DNA of 47,790 bases from Clostridiales bacterium UBA1316 (GCA_002307055.1 DBTM01000006.1:1-47790); one strand, 5' to 3'. Positions 1 to 8,153 are shown, counted from the first letter of the stretch. Made by a program: numbers and translations. Notes: generated from the sequence alone by a model not told the origin.

Positions 1-332
1 ATGATGGCAAACATCATCTGGAAGATGGCGAACAGGAGATGCGGAATCGTCGGCGCGTATGTACTCGGCAGCGCGTCGACCCCGGCAAGTCCGAATGACT
101 TTAGCGTGCCGATCACTCCGCCTATATCGCCGCAGAAAGACAGTGTATAGCCGATCAGCACCCACATGAGGGACGCTATGCCCATAATCGCAACGGATGA
201 CATCAGCGTGTTAATCGTGTTTTTTCGCCGGACAAGACCGCCGTAAAAGAACGCGAGTCCCGGTGTCATCAACAGGACAAGCGCCGAGGATACGAGCATC
301 CAGGAAATATCGCCGGAATTGAGTGCTGCCAT
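1..332 (-). CDS. amt: Ammonium transporter, second copy (N-terminal part, cut by window edge)
   Basis: This is the first 110 codons of an Amt/Mep/Rh-family channel that moves ammonium across the cytoplasmic membrane. The protein begins MAALNSGDISWML and continues with TPGLAFFYGG and an IFQMMFAI stretch, nearly the same as the complete amt at 1206-2450. The ATG at 332 follows GGAAGGGGAAAGT, a good ribosome site. The rest of the gene, including both pore histidines, lies beyond base 1. Together with amt and glnK upstream on the same strand it forms an ammonium-uptake cluster, though a 450-bp gap with its own possible leader separates it from glnK. Family assignment is certain; the state of the missing part is unknown. 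Confidence 0.9.
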   Translation of the reverse strand, partial: MAALNSGDISWMLVSSALVLLMTPGLAFFYGGLVRRKNTINTLMSSVAIMGIASLMWVLIGYTLSFCGDIGGVIGTLKSFGLAGVDALPSTYAPTIPHLLFAIFQMMFAI

Positions 333-781
333 ACTTTCCCCTTCCAAGTCTCATATAGCGAGACTTTTCTCACAATGTAAGAACCCAACTTACAAAATGA
401 GCCTTTCTGCATTTTATATCTTTAAACGCATCATTTTTGGGTAAACGGCAGCACCATAAATTCCCAGCGTCCATACCCGGTTAAGGTACTACTCTGCACC
501 GGCGGCCGGTACAGTTAACGTCTGAAAAAAGAAAATGGAGACACAAAGACCGTCATGATCTATACGTTATTGCGACGTATTTCATAACAGCCCTTGGCTC
601 CATTGCCATTGGCCTCATTGCCATTTACGATATTCAAATGATTTTTTACAATGTACCATATGTCCCGCAAAAAAGCAAGATTATTGTTATAGATATGCAA
701 AACAGAGGCAAAACGTGTTTACCGTTCTGTCTCTGTCTTGAAATACCGTTATCAATCATCACGCCGAACAAAGCGTACGAT
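333..781 (-). other. Intergenic leader of the second amt, with hairpins
   Basis: This 450-bp gap holds no convincing gene. Read on the minus strand it has two hairpins just before the start of the second amt: one between 369 and 401 (TGTAAG and CTCA arms pairing with CTTACA and TGAG around a small internal loop) and one of AAGTCTC/GAGACTT about 10 bases before the ribosome site. Further upstream, 430-520 is GC-rich with GGGTA/TACCC and ACCGGC/GCCGGT pairings and looks like folded RNA, but I cannot assign a riboswitch class. On the plus strand a short hydrophobic open stretch (about 560-640) without a ribosome site is probably a relic or chance. Confidence 0.35.
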
Positions 782-1123
782 TTATTTTACCGCGTCGATG
801 CCTCTCTCGCGCGTCCGGATTCGGATGGCGTCGAGAACCTCAGAAATGAATATTTTGCCGTCTCCGACATCACCTGTATAAGCGATATCGCAGATCTTAT
901 TCACGACATTTTCAACCTGATCGTCCATAACGACGATCTCCAGCTTAATTTTCGGCAGGAAGTTATAGTCGACCTCTGTGCCCCGCACATATTCTTTCCA
1001 GCCCTTTTGCTTGCCGCAGCCCATAACCTGATTGATGCTGAGGCCGTTTAAGTGTAACGAATCCAGTTGCGCTTTCATCTCTTCAAGCTTTTCCGGTCTG
1101 ATATAAGCATCTATTTTTTTCAT
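782..1123 (-). CDS. glnK: P-II family nitrogen regulatory protein (GlnK)
   Basis: This 113-residue PII signal protein senses 2-oxoglutarate and ATP/ADP and normally blocks the Amt pore with its T-loop. The family landmarks are in place: MKKIDAYIRPEKL at the N-terminus, the T-loop about 37-55 (KGWKEYVRGTEVDYNFLPK), the B-loop TGDVGDGKIF and a C-terminal IRIRT. The residue at position 51, the uridylylated tyrosine of the E. coli proteins, is valine here, with a tyrosine two residues later, so GlnD-type uridylylation is unlikely, as in many Gram-positives. The gene starts 83 bp after the amt stop on the same strand and is probably co-transcribed with it. Confidence 0.93.
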   Translation of the reverse strand: MKKIDAYIRPEKLEEMKAQLDSLHLNGLSINQVMGCGKQKGWKEYVRGTEVDYNFLPKIKLEIVVMDDQVENVVNKICDIAYTGDVGDGKIFISEVLDAIRIRTRERGIDAVK

Positions 1124-1205
1124 ATTCTGACCTCCAAATATATTCCTTGGCGAAAATAACGTCAGTTATTTTTGACCCAAAGCAAAAATTCTGCAAATTT
1201 TTGCG

Positions 1206-2450
1206 TTAATCCATGCCGTTAAACGCTGGGTAGGCTGTCTCGCCGTGCTCTGAGCTGTCAAGCCCCAAATCTTCGTCCTTCGAGGTCACCTTCATGCCTT
1301 TTGTGATAAAGGATGCGATCCCGCTTGCAATCAGGGTCCCGGCAACAGCGATGACAATCGTGATGCCGATGGCAGCCAGCTGCCGGATAAAAAGATGAGC
1401 GTCTCCGAATACAAGACCGTCCCAGGCCGCTGCCGGATTAATTGTTTTCTGCGCGAACAGGCCGGTCGCGATACCGCCCCAGATACCGCCGATGCCGTGG
1501 CAGCCAAACACGTCGAGCGCGTCGTCATAACCGAATTTCGGTTTGATCACGCTGATGCAGAAATAGCAGATTGGGCTGACACACCCGCCGATAATGATCG
1601 CCGCCCAGATCGGAACAAAGCCCGCGCCCGGCGTGATGGCGACAAGGCCGATGACAAGGCCAGTGGACGCGCCGACGAGTGTCGGTTTGCCGTTTCTGAT
1701 GACCTCAATAAGGAGCCAGGACAGCATCGCGGCGGCAGCCGATGTGTTTGTCGTCATAAAGGCATGAATGGCAAGTCCGTTGGCAGCCAGCGCGCTGCCG
1801 GCGTTAAAGCCGAACCAGCCGAACCATAAAAGCGCCGCACCCAGAAGCACAAAGGGCACATTATGCGGATGATAGGTCGCCTTTCCGAAATGCTTTCTCT
1901 TTCCGAGCAGAATCGCTAAAACGAGCGCGCTCACACCGGAGCTGATGTGGACGACATTGCCTCCGGCAAAGTCAACCGCGCCGAGCTTAAACAGGAAACC
2001 GCCGCCCCAAACCATGTGAGCCAGAGGATAATAAACGATAATCGACCAGATTGTTGTGAAAATAACAAGCGTGCTGAACTTCATCCGTTCCGCTATGGCA
2101 CCGGTAATCAGCGCCGGCGTTATAATGGCGAACATCATCTGAAAGATTGCTAAACAGAGCGTATTGGGATACGGTAAGGAAACGTCTGTCATCGTGTTGA
2201 AATTCAATCCGAACCATTTCAAATCGCCGATGATACCGCCGGTATCTCCATGAAACGAAAGTGTAAAGCCAATCAAAACCCATAACAGAGAGGCGATGCC
2301 CATGAGTATAATGGATGACATAATGGTGTTGATAATGTTCTTTCTTTTAACAAGTCCGCCGTAAAAAAATGCAAGTCCCGGTGTCATGATCAGTACAAGC
2401 GCTGACGAGGTCAGCATCCAGGAAACATCGCCTGAGTTCAGTGCCGTCAT
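1206..2450 (-). CDS. amt: Ammonium transporter
   Basis: This encodes a 414-residue Amt channel for ammonium uptake through the cytoplasmic membrane, with about 11 hydrophobic segments. Both pore histidines of the family are present, at about residues 168 (NVVHISSG) and 318 (FGCHGIGG), and TPGLAFFYGGL is the usual N-terminal signature. The frame is open up to 2597, but the ATG at 2450 is preferred: it follows GGGGAGTGG, it matches the start of the second amt copy, and a strong terminator hairpin (2496-2549) lies inside the longer version. The gene has a roughly 320-nt structured leader and is followed by glnK. Confidence 0.95.
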   Translation of the reverse strand: MTALNSGDVSWMLTSSALVLIMTPGLAFFYGGLVKRKNIINTIMSSIILMGIASLLWVLIGFTLSFHGDTGGIIGDLKWFGLNFNTMTDVSLPYPNTLCLAIFQMMFAIITPALITGAIAERMKFSTLVIFTTIWSIIVYYPLAHMVWGGGFLFKLGAVDFAGGNVVHISSGVSALVLAILLGKRKHFGKATYHPHNVPFVLLGAALLWFGWFGFNAGSALAANGLAIHAFMTTNTSAAAAMLSWLLIEVIRNGKPTLVGASTGLVIGLVAITPGAGFVPIWAAIIIGGCVSPICYFCISVIKPKFGYDDALDVFGCHGIGGIWGGIATGLFAQKTINPAAAWDGLVFGDAHLFIRQLAAIGITIVIAVAGTLIASGIASFITKGMKVTSKDEDLGLDSSEHGETAYPAFNGMD

Positions 2451-2495
2451 AATATCCACTCCCCAATATAATAATGATGCTGCGGCATTTGCGCG

Positions 2496-2549
2496 AAAAA
2501 AAAGCTGCTGTTTGAATTTTGTTTCAGGCAACAGTTCATAAACAGCAAC
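2496..2549 (-). terminator. Attenuator-type terminator in the amt leader
   Basis: On the minus strand a GTTGCTGTTT arm pairs with AAACAGCAGC (10 pairs, one G-U) and is followed directly by eight T. This is a textbook intrinsic terminator lying about 45 nt upstream of the amt start, so transcription of amt-glnK must pass it. That position implies antitermination control. The antiterminator is not identified; ANTAR-type proteins control nitrogen genes this way in other Clostridia, but no ANTAR gene is in the window. Confidence 0.7.
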
Positions 2550-2579
2550 ATTATGTATAACACCGTTGTCATTTATTGT

Positions 2580-2712
2580 CTCTATTTTTATAGCCATAGA
2601 CTATAAAAATAGAGCCGCAAACAGTTATAGAACAACATAACAGTCAGCGTCAGTCTCATAAAAAGACAGCCTTTACTTTTTCATATCAAAAAAAAGTAAA
2701 GACCGCTGACTG
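2580..2712 (-). promoter_or_regulatory. Structured amt leader: three perfect inverted repeats
   Basis: Between promoter and attenuator the leader has a 14-bp perfect inverted repeat (2580-2593 with 2601-2614) and a nested pair: outer arms CAGTCAGCG at 2641-2649 and CGCTGACTG at 2704-2712, inner arms CTTTACTTTTT at 2671-2681 and AAAAAGTAAAG at 2691-2701. Such density of stems upstream of a terminator suggests a regulated leader RNA. The nested hairpin could also end transcription of the ATPase gene, which stops at 2860. Confidence 0.55.
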
Positions 2713-2776
2713 TATATTTGTATCAATAACAGTCGTCGGCCCCTTTGCCTAATATTATTCAATTAGATTTGACATT

Positions 2777-2805
2777 ACTATAACATACACTTTTATAAAA
2801 AGCAA
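2777..2805 (-). promoter_or_regulatory. Promoter of amt-glnK
   Basis: On the minus strand TTGCTT and TATAGT are spaced by exactly 17 bp, a good housekeeping-sigma match. It would start a transcript near 2770 with a leader of about 320 nt before amt. Confidence 0.55.
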
Positions 2806-2859
2806 TATGCATTTTTTATAAATTATACTTGCAAATATTGTATATCAAATTGCAGAATG

Positions 2860-5418
2860 TTACATATCACCGGCTCTTCTTTTCTTCTTTCTTAAAATAA
2901 CTTTGATGAGCTCATACCACAAAACAGACAATGCTGCCAAGGAAACAGTAATAAAAAGCTGTATCCCGTTGAGCGATGCGAGCTTTAAAAACATGTTGAG
3001 CGGTGAATACAGAATGATGCCGATCATCGCAAGAATACCGAGGTTTGCCGCCCACACAATCTTGTCTTTATATAATCTTTTTAACGACTCGAGCGCAGAG
3101 TTCGTATCTGAGCTGTTGACAAAAACGAGAAACAGGTTGGCGATCATAATAATTACGAGGCCCATAGAGCGGGCAAGCGCTGCATTCCCCGGCGCTGTCC
3201 GAAGCGTATAATAGTAAGAACCGAAGGAAGCCGCCATTATGACGATTCCCTGAACGACGCTCTTTATCAGTATCCGCTTTGTCAAAAGCTTCTCCGTATG
3301 GCTGCGCGGCGGTCGATTCATGATGTTTTTCTCGGCAGGTATGCGTTCAAGGACGATCGAGCAAGTCGGATCGATGATGAGCTCAAGAAGAACGACATGC
3401 AGCGGCAGGAGCAGCAGATTGAGAGGGCTGATACCCAGTATGGGCGCTAAGAGCGAGGCAAACGCGATAGGAATATGGATGGTAAAAACATATCCGACTG
3501 CTTTGCGGATATTGTCAAAAATACGCCGTCCATCTCTGACTGTATTGACAATCGTCGAAAAATTATCGTCCAGCAGGATAATATCAGCAGCCTCGCGCGA
3601 GACCTCGCTCCCCCGCTTCCCCATTGCGATACCGATATCCGCGTTTTTCAGGGCAGGCGCATCATTGACGCCGTCACCTGTCATAGCGACAATCTCGCCG
3701 TTTGCCTTGAATGCCTTGACGATTCTCATTTTATGCTCCGGAACAACACGAGAAAAAATACTGACTGCTTTAACCTCTTGGCACAGCTCGGCGTCGCTCA
3801 TCGCATTGAGCATATCTCCGGTAATAATGTTATCACAGTTTTGGATGCCCACCTGACGTGCGATAGCCGCAGCCGTGATACCATTGTCTCCGGTTATCAT
3901 AACAACACGGATACCCGCCTTGCTGCAGACGGCAATATCGTTTTTAACGCTTTCTCTCGGAGGATCGGAAAGCCCGACCAGCCCGCAGAAAGTCAGTCTT
4001 GAATCCGTCAGCGTTTCCGGAATTTCCGCCAAGCTGTCCGGCTTCATGATACCCACGGCAATAACGCGCAGACCCTGTCCGGACATCTCGTTAATTTTTT
4101 GTTCTGTATTTTCCCTGTCCTTCTCAGACAGGCCGCAAAGCTCAATAATTCTCTCCGGCGAGCCTTTCGCGGCTAAAATAATCTTTTTTTCGTGATTCCA
4201 TACATGACCCATCATTTTGAGTTCATTTGTAAAAGAATATTCGGTAATGAGCTTGTCGCCGAACAGATGCTCCTTTGTGATGCCGAGCTTTTGGCAGTAT
4301 GCGAGCATGGCTTTTTCCATCGGGTCATAAGCGTCCGTCTCGCAGCCAAGTCCCATCGTTTCGCAGAGTGTCATTTCATCGCCGTCTGGGGCCCATGTCT
4401 GAGTCACTGCCATTTGATTCATCGTGATTGTTCCGGTTTTGTCAACGCAAAGCACCGATACCTCACCGAGGGTTTCTACGCAGGGCAGCCGCCGAACAAG
4501 GGCGTTGTTTTTAGCCAGCCGCCACGCGCCCATTGATAAAAATACTGTTAAAATGACAGGGAACTCTTCGGGAATCATAGCCATCGACAGTGTGATACCC
4601 GAGAGGATGCTTTCGATAATCCGCGCTCCAAGCATGTGATCCGGTATATTTATATACGTTATAATTCCGACAAGCGCAAATAAAACGGCGGCGATTCCCG
4701 CTGAAGTTTTTACAATGGCGCCTGTCTGCTTTTGGAGCGGTGTTTTTTCCTCGACAGCTGAAGCTACATCTATACCAATCTTGCCATATTCCGTAGACGC
4801 TCCGATTTTGTCAACGCTGATAAAAGCGTTCCCCTGCGTCACAAGCGTTCCGGCGTAGCAGTAATCGCGGCGCCAATACTCAGGAGATGGGGCACCGCAG
4901 TCAGCCGACAGTGTATCACTGTCGGCGGCAACTTTCCATACGCCCTCTGACTCCCCCGTCAGAGATGATTCATCGACACACAAATCGCTGCATTTAATAA
5001 CAGCGCCGTCTGCGGGTATTTTAACACCCTCCTGGATAAGCATCATGTCGCCCGGGACGAGGTCGGTGCTTTCGATTACTGCTTCAGCGCTGTCCCGAAT
5101 AACGGTAATATGCGGTGAAGACAGGCTCTTAAGAGCTTGGAGTGTTTTATCTGTCTTCCATTCCTGAATAATGTCGATGCTGATGATGCCAACGACAAAG
5201 ATGAGCATAATCGCTCCGTCGCGCGCTTCACCGAGCACAAAATAGATGACCGATGCCGCAAGCAAAAGCAAAAACATCGGTTCTTTGATGGTCTCAAAAA
5301 CTTTTTTAAGAAAGCTGTCCTTTTTACTGGGATTAAGCTCATTTTTACCGTATTTTTGCTGAAGCTGCGCGGCTTCGGCGTTTGTTAGCCCACTCAGTGT
5401 CCGTTCTTCACCTGTCAT
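2860..5418 (-). CDS. P-type cation-transporting ATPase, likely transition-metal exporter
   Basis: This 852-residue P-type ATPase has the SERCA/P2-like order: actuator TGES at about 154-157, transmembrane metal-site motif PEEFP at about 283-287, phosphorylated aspartate in DKTGT at about 326, then TGDGVNDAP and six C-terminal membrane segments. Sequence alone would suggest calcium or a generic cation. The leader, however, carries a NiCo (czcD) riboswitch, so export of Co2+, Ni2+ or Fe2+ is the better inference. The longer open frame reaches 5484, but the ATG at 5418 follows a perfect GGAGGT with 7-nt spacing. PEEFP in place of PEGLP is a recurring bacterial variant of unclear selectivity. Confidence 0.93.
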   Translation of the reverse strand: MTGEERTLSGLTNAEAAQLQQKYGKNELNPSKKDSFLKKVFETIKEPMFLLLLAASVIYFVLGEARDGAIMLIFVVGIISIDIIQEWKTDKTLQALKSLSSPHITVIRDSAEAVIESTDLVPGDMMLIQEGVKIPADGAVIKCSDLCVDESSLTGESEGVWKVAADSDTLSADCGAPSPEYWRRDYCYAGTLVTQGNAFISVDKIGASTEYGKIGIDVASAVEEKTPLQKQTGAIVKTSAGIAAVLFALVGIITYINIPDHMLGARIIESILSGITLSMAMIPEEFPVILTVFLSMGAWRLAKNNALVRRLPCVETLGEVSVLCVDKTGTITMNQMAVTQTWAPDGDEMTLCETMGLGCETDAYDPMEKAMLAYCQKLGITKEHLFGDKLITEYSFTNELKMMGHVWNHEKKIILAAKGSPERIIELCGLSEKDRENTEQKINEMSGQGLRVIAVGIMKPDSLAEIPETLTDSRLTFCGLVGLSDPPRESVKNDIAVCSKAGIRVVMITGDNGITAAAIARQVGIQNCDNIITGDMLNAMSDAELCQEVKAVSIFSRVVPEHKMRIVKAFKANGEIVAMTGDGVNDAPALKNADIGIAMGKRGSEVSREAADIILLDDNFSTIVNTVRDGRRIFDNIRKAVGYVFTIHIPIAFASLLAPILGISPLNLLLLPLHVVLLELIIDPTCSIVLERIPAEKNIMNRPPRSHTEKLLTKRILIKSVVQGIVIMAASFGSYYYTLRTAPGNAALARSMGLVIIMIANLFLVFVNSSDTNSALESLKRLYKDKIVWAANLGILAMIGIILYSPLNMFLKLASLNGIQLFITVSLAALSVLWYELIKVILRKKKRRAGDM

Positions 5419-5507
5419 TAAAGTTACCTCCATTTTTGTATGTGAAAGCTTGCTTTCGCACGAGATAGCTCCATGGCACTCCATTTAGTTAGTACATCGT
5501 AAAATGT

Positions 5508-5552
5508 GTATAAAAACACATCTGTGAGACATACACTGTCCCACAGATGTGT
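5508..5552 (-). terminator. Riboswitch expression-platform terminator
   Basis: The 11-bp perfect arms ACACATCTGTG (5516-5526) and CACAGATGTGT (5542-5552) form a stem followed on the minus strand by TTTTTAT. The upstream arm of this stem overlaps the 3' strand of the NiCo aptamer (CATCTGTGGGACAGT), so aptamer folding and termination are mutually exclusive, giving an ON switch when metal binds. Confidence 0.8.
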
Positions 5553-5620
5553 TAAAAGTCATCTGCTGCCGTCAACGGCCCAGCCCCACGAACCGCACTG
5601 CGGTTCATCGCCTGCTCAGT
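5535..5620 (-). promoter_or_regulatory. NiCo (czcD) riboswitch aptamer
   Basis: Read on the minus strand the leader begins ACTGAGCAGGC, passes a GAACCGC/GCGGTTC hairpin, GGGGCTGGG, a GCCGTTGACGGC hairpin and GCAGCAGATGA, and closes with CATCTGTGGGACAGT. The order and the conserved joining segments match what I remember of the NiCo riboswitch consensus and its crystallised representative, including the ACTG/CAGT closing stem. The family binds Co2+ and Ni2+, and Fe2+ has been proposed as the physiological ligand. It lies between a strong promoter and the ATPase start, with a terminator overlapping its 3' strand. Confidence 0.82.
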
Positions 5621-5684
5621 TTGTACTGTTGATCATACATTCTCATAAAGAATGTAATGCAGTGCAAAGAGATATTACTATTTA

Positions 5685-5714
5685 ATTATACGCGTATGCA
5701 TACAGGATTGTCAA
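5685..5714 (-). promoter_or_regulatory. Promoter of the metal ATPase, with palindromes
   Basis: On the minus strand there is a perfect TTGACA and a perfect TATAAT, 18 bp apart. The spacer holds the palindrome GTATGCATAC (5695-5704), overlapping a second one, ATACGCGTAT (5688-5697), which touches the -10. These could be an operator for an unidentified regulator acting in addition to the riboswitch. Confidence 0.75.
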
Positions 5715-5739
5715 TGATGGGCCCATCGGCACATAAGAA

Positions 5740-7869
5740 CTATCTGAAGAGGACGATAAATAGCAGGGTCAGTGTGCTGGTCAGCTTGATAAGTACGTGG
5801 AGCGAGGGTCCTGCTGTGTCTTTGAAAGGATCTCCGACCGTGTCGCCGACAACAGCTGCCTTGTGCGTATCGGAGCCTTTTCCGCCGCCGAAGCCAAGCT
5901 CAACATACTTCTTCGCGTTATCCCACGCGCCGCCCGCGTTGTTCAGGAAGAGGGCAACAACAACGCCGGCAATGGTGCAGATCAGCAGATACGCGGCAGC
6001 CGCTTCTTTGCCGAGCAGTATGCCGACAAGCAGCGGAGCGACAACAACGATGACGCCGGGTAAAATCATCTCGTGCAGCGCGCCTTTTGTGACGATATCC
6101 ACGCATTTTTTATAGTCCGGCTTTGCGGTTCTTTCCATAATACCCGGAATTTCTTTAAACTGGCGTCTGACTTCCAAAATAACGTACTGCGCCGCCTTGC
6201 TGACCGCACGCATCGCGGTGGAAGAAAACAGGAAAACGATCATGACGGCGATAAACCCTGCGATAAACACGTTCGGTTTACCGATATCAACGGCATAATT
6301 AGCGGACGGGTCTATGTGGAGGATCGCTTTAACCTCGTCAATATAAGCTGCGAAGAGGAGGAAGGTCGCCAGGGCGGCCGATCCGACAGCGTAGCCCTTT
6401 GTCAGCGCCTTTGTCGTATTGCCGCAGGCGTCAAGCCTGTCCGTTGTTTTTCGGACCTCTTCAGGCGCGCCGGACATTTCAATGATACCGCCGGCATTGT
6501 CTGTAATCGGGCCGAATGCGTCCATCGCCAGAACGTAGGTGCAGGTCGAGAGCATGCCCATCGTCGCTATAGCCGTACCATAAAGTCCGCCGGCAGCGCC
6601 GAGCGCGGCAACACCGAGGTTATACGCGGCATAGATGGCAAGGCAGATAAATATGACAGGCAGCGCGGTAGACTCCATACCGACAGCGATACCGGAAATT
6701 ATATTCGTCGCCGCGCCCGTCTTGCTCGCGTCCGCGATAAGCCTGACCGGCCTCTTATCATAGGATGTGTAATATGTTGTCAGCCACACAAAAACGTAAC
6801 TCAGTACAATACCGACGAGTCCGCACAAATAAAGGTATATCGTATTGACCTGAGCGCCGCTGTCCAATGTGCCCTTGAGCATATTTGTAACAATGAAATA
6901 CAGAAGAACAGCCATGATGACGGAGGTAATACCGTAACCGAGGTTCAGAGACTTCATCGGGTCCTTTTTATCGTCCTTTACTCTGACACACAAAATGCCT
7001 ATAATAGAGGCGATAATACCCAACGATCTGGCAACAAGCGGGAAGAGAATTCCCTGAATACCGAAGATGTGATACAGGCCGACGCCGAGAATCATCGCAC
7101 CGATATTTTCAGCCGCAGTAGACTCAAACAGGTCCGCGCCGCGCCCCGCGCAGTCACCGACATTGTCACCGACGAGGTCGGCGATAACGGCTGGATTTCT
7201 CGCGTCGTCTTCGGGGATACCGGCTTCTACTTTACCGACAAGGTCAGCACCGACATCCGCTGCCTTTGTATAGATTCCGCCGCCCAGCTGAGCAAACAGC
7301 GCGACAAGAGAGGCGCCGAATCCAAATCCAATAATAAGTGAAGGTGCTGCCTTTGCCGCTTCTCCGCCGCTGGCACCGCCGAAAAGGAGAAACAGTGTCG
7401 CAACACCAAATAAGGACAGAGTCGTCACAGATAAGCCGGTTACAGAGCCGCCTTTAAATGCGATTTGAAGCGCTTTATCAAGACTGGTTCTGGCACCTTC
7501 CGCTGAACGGATATTGCTGTTTATAGACATGAACATGCCGATAAATCCGGACAGAGCTGAACAAAAAGCACCAACGACAAAAGCGATACCCGCATGTATG
7601 GCAATTTGCAGCGCGTCCGTGTTCCCTTTTGCAACATTACCGTAATAAACGGCTGCTACAATAATAACGAGCGCAATAACAGCTATTAACGCAATCGACT
7701 TATATTGCCTCTTTAAGAATGCCATAGCGCCATCCTTGATGGCGTCCGATATCTCCTGCATCTCCTTTGTGCCCTTGTTCTGCTTGAAGACATACCGGAA
7801 CAGCAAAGTTGTGACGATGATGGAAATAATGATAACGCCATAAATGATCCCAAAGTATACACTACTCAT
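5740..7869 (-). CDS. hppA: Membrane H+-translocating pyrophosphatase, K+-independent type
   Basis: This 709-residue integral membrane pyrophosphatase has about 16 helices and couples pyrophosphate hydrolysis to ion pumping. The catalytic signature DVGADLVGKVE is at about 205-215, followed by the acidic DDARNPAVIADLVGDNVGD stretch. At the site that separates subfamilies the sequence reads GNTTKALT: lysine at about 487 and threonine at about 490. That combination marks K+-independent proton pumps such as that of Rhodospirillum rubrum; K+-dependent enzymes have alanine. The frame is open to 7944, but the ATG at 7869 has GGGAG eight bases upstream and gives the normal N-terminus. It lies immediately upstream of the ATPase promoter. 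Confidence 0.95.
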   Translation of the reverse strand: MSSVYFGIIYGVIIISIIVTTLLFRYVFKQNKGTKEMQEISDAIKDGAMAFLKRQYKSIALIAVIALVIIVAAVYYGNVAKGNTDALQIAIHAGIAFVVGAFCSALSGFIGMFMSINSNIRSAEGARTSLDKALQIAFKGGSVTGLSVTTLSLFGVATLFLLFGGASGGEAAKAAPSLIIGFGFGASLVALFAQLGGGIYTKAADVGADLVGKVEAGIPEDDARNPAVIADLVGDNVGDCAGRGADLFESTAAENIGAMILGVGLYHIFGIQGILFPLVARSLGIIASIIGILCVRVKDDKKDPMKSLNLGYGITSVIMAVLLYFIVTNMLKGTLDSGAQVNTIYLYLCGLVGIVLSYVFVWLTTYYTSYDKRPVRLIADASKTGAATNIISGIAVGMESTALPVIFICLAIYAAYNLGVAALGAAGGLYGTAIATMGMLSTCTYVLAMDAFGPITDNAGGIIEMSGAPEEVRKTTDRLDACGNTTKALTKGYAVGSAALATFLLFAAYIDEVKAILHIDPSANYAVDIGKPNVFIAGFIAVMIVFLFSSTAMRAVSKAAQYVILEVRRQFKEIPGIMERTAKPDYKKCVDIVTKGALHEMILPGVIVVVAPLLVGILLGKEAAAAYLLICTIAGVVVALFLNNAGGAWDNAKKYVELGFGGGKGSDTHKAAVVGDTVGDPFKDTAGPSLHVLIKLTSTLTLLFIVLFR

Positions 7870-7983
7870 CTTTTCATCTCCCATTTTTTTCTGATATAAT
7901 GCCGTAGGGTAGTACTGTGTATAAGCCCTCTCAATAATCCCCATTCTCGTTTCAGGTTAATACACCATACAAAGCCAAGGAGT

Positions 7984-8012
7984 ATACTAACAAATTGTAC
8001 TGCATTTAACAA
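7984..8012 (-). promoter_or_regulatory. Probable promoter of the pyrophosphatase gene
   Basis: On the minus strand TTGTTA and TAGTAT are separated by 17 bp, about 115 bp before the start codon. The match is fair rather than strong. Confidence 0.45.
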
Positions 8013-8072
8013 GATAAATGTCTGCTTAAAGTGTCATAGTCAAAAAAGTTTGATTTATTATACAAACATTTT

Positions 8073-8113
8073 CTTTAAAAAGACATTCTTATTAGTCAGA
8101 TAAGAATGTCTTT
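8073..8113 (-). terminator. Terminator of the ComFB-like gene
   Basis: A perfect 14-bp inverted repeat (8079-8092 with 8100-8113, 7-nt loop) is followed on the minus strand by a short T-run. It lies 40 bp after the ComFB-like stop codon. Confidence 0.75.
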
Positions 8114-8153
8114 CGCACCTATTCCCGCAGTTGCCGAATGAGTATTGCTCGCT

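Noticed and set aside
430..520. T-box leader before the second amt
   Set aside because: A GTAGTACC stretch resembles part of a T-box, but the conserved GGTGGTACCGCG-type sequence and a specifier loop are absent.
638..1051. 137-codon plus-strand frame opposite glnK
   Set aside because: More than half lies antisense to glnK and it has no ribosome site. Only a short hydrophobic stretch upstream looks protein-like.
2451..2597. N-terminal extension of amt to 2597
   Set aside because: It would translate through the attenuator hairpin and begin inside the loop of an inverted repeat without a ribosome site; the downstream ATG has a strong one.
5508..5552. Simple terminator of the pyrophosphatase gene
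   Set aside because: The hairpin lies downstream of a strong promoter and overlaps the NiCo aptamer, so it is better read as the expression platform for the ATPase.
6073..7341. 422-codon plus-strand frame opposite the pyrophosphatase gene
   Set aside because: It is the mirror of a strongly conserved membrane protein gene, Arg/Asp-rich, without ribosome site or family features.
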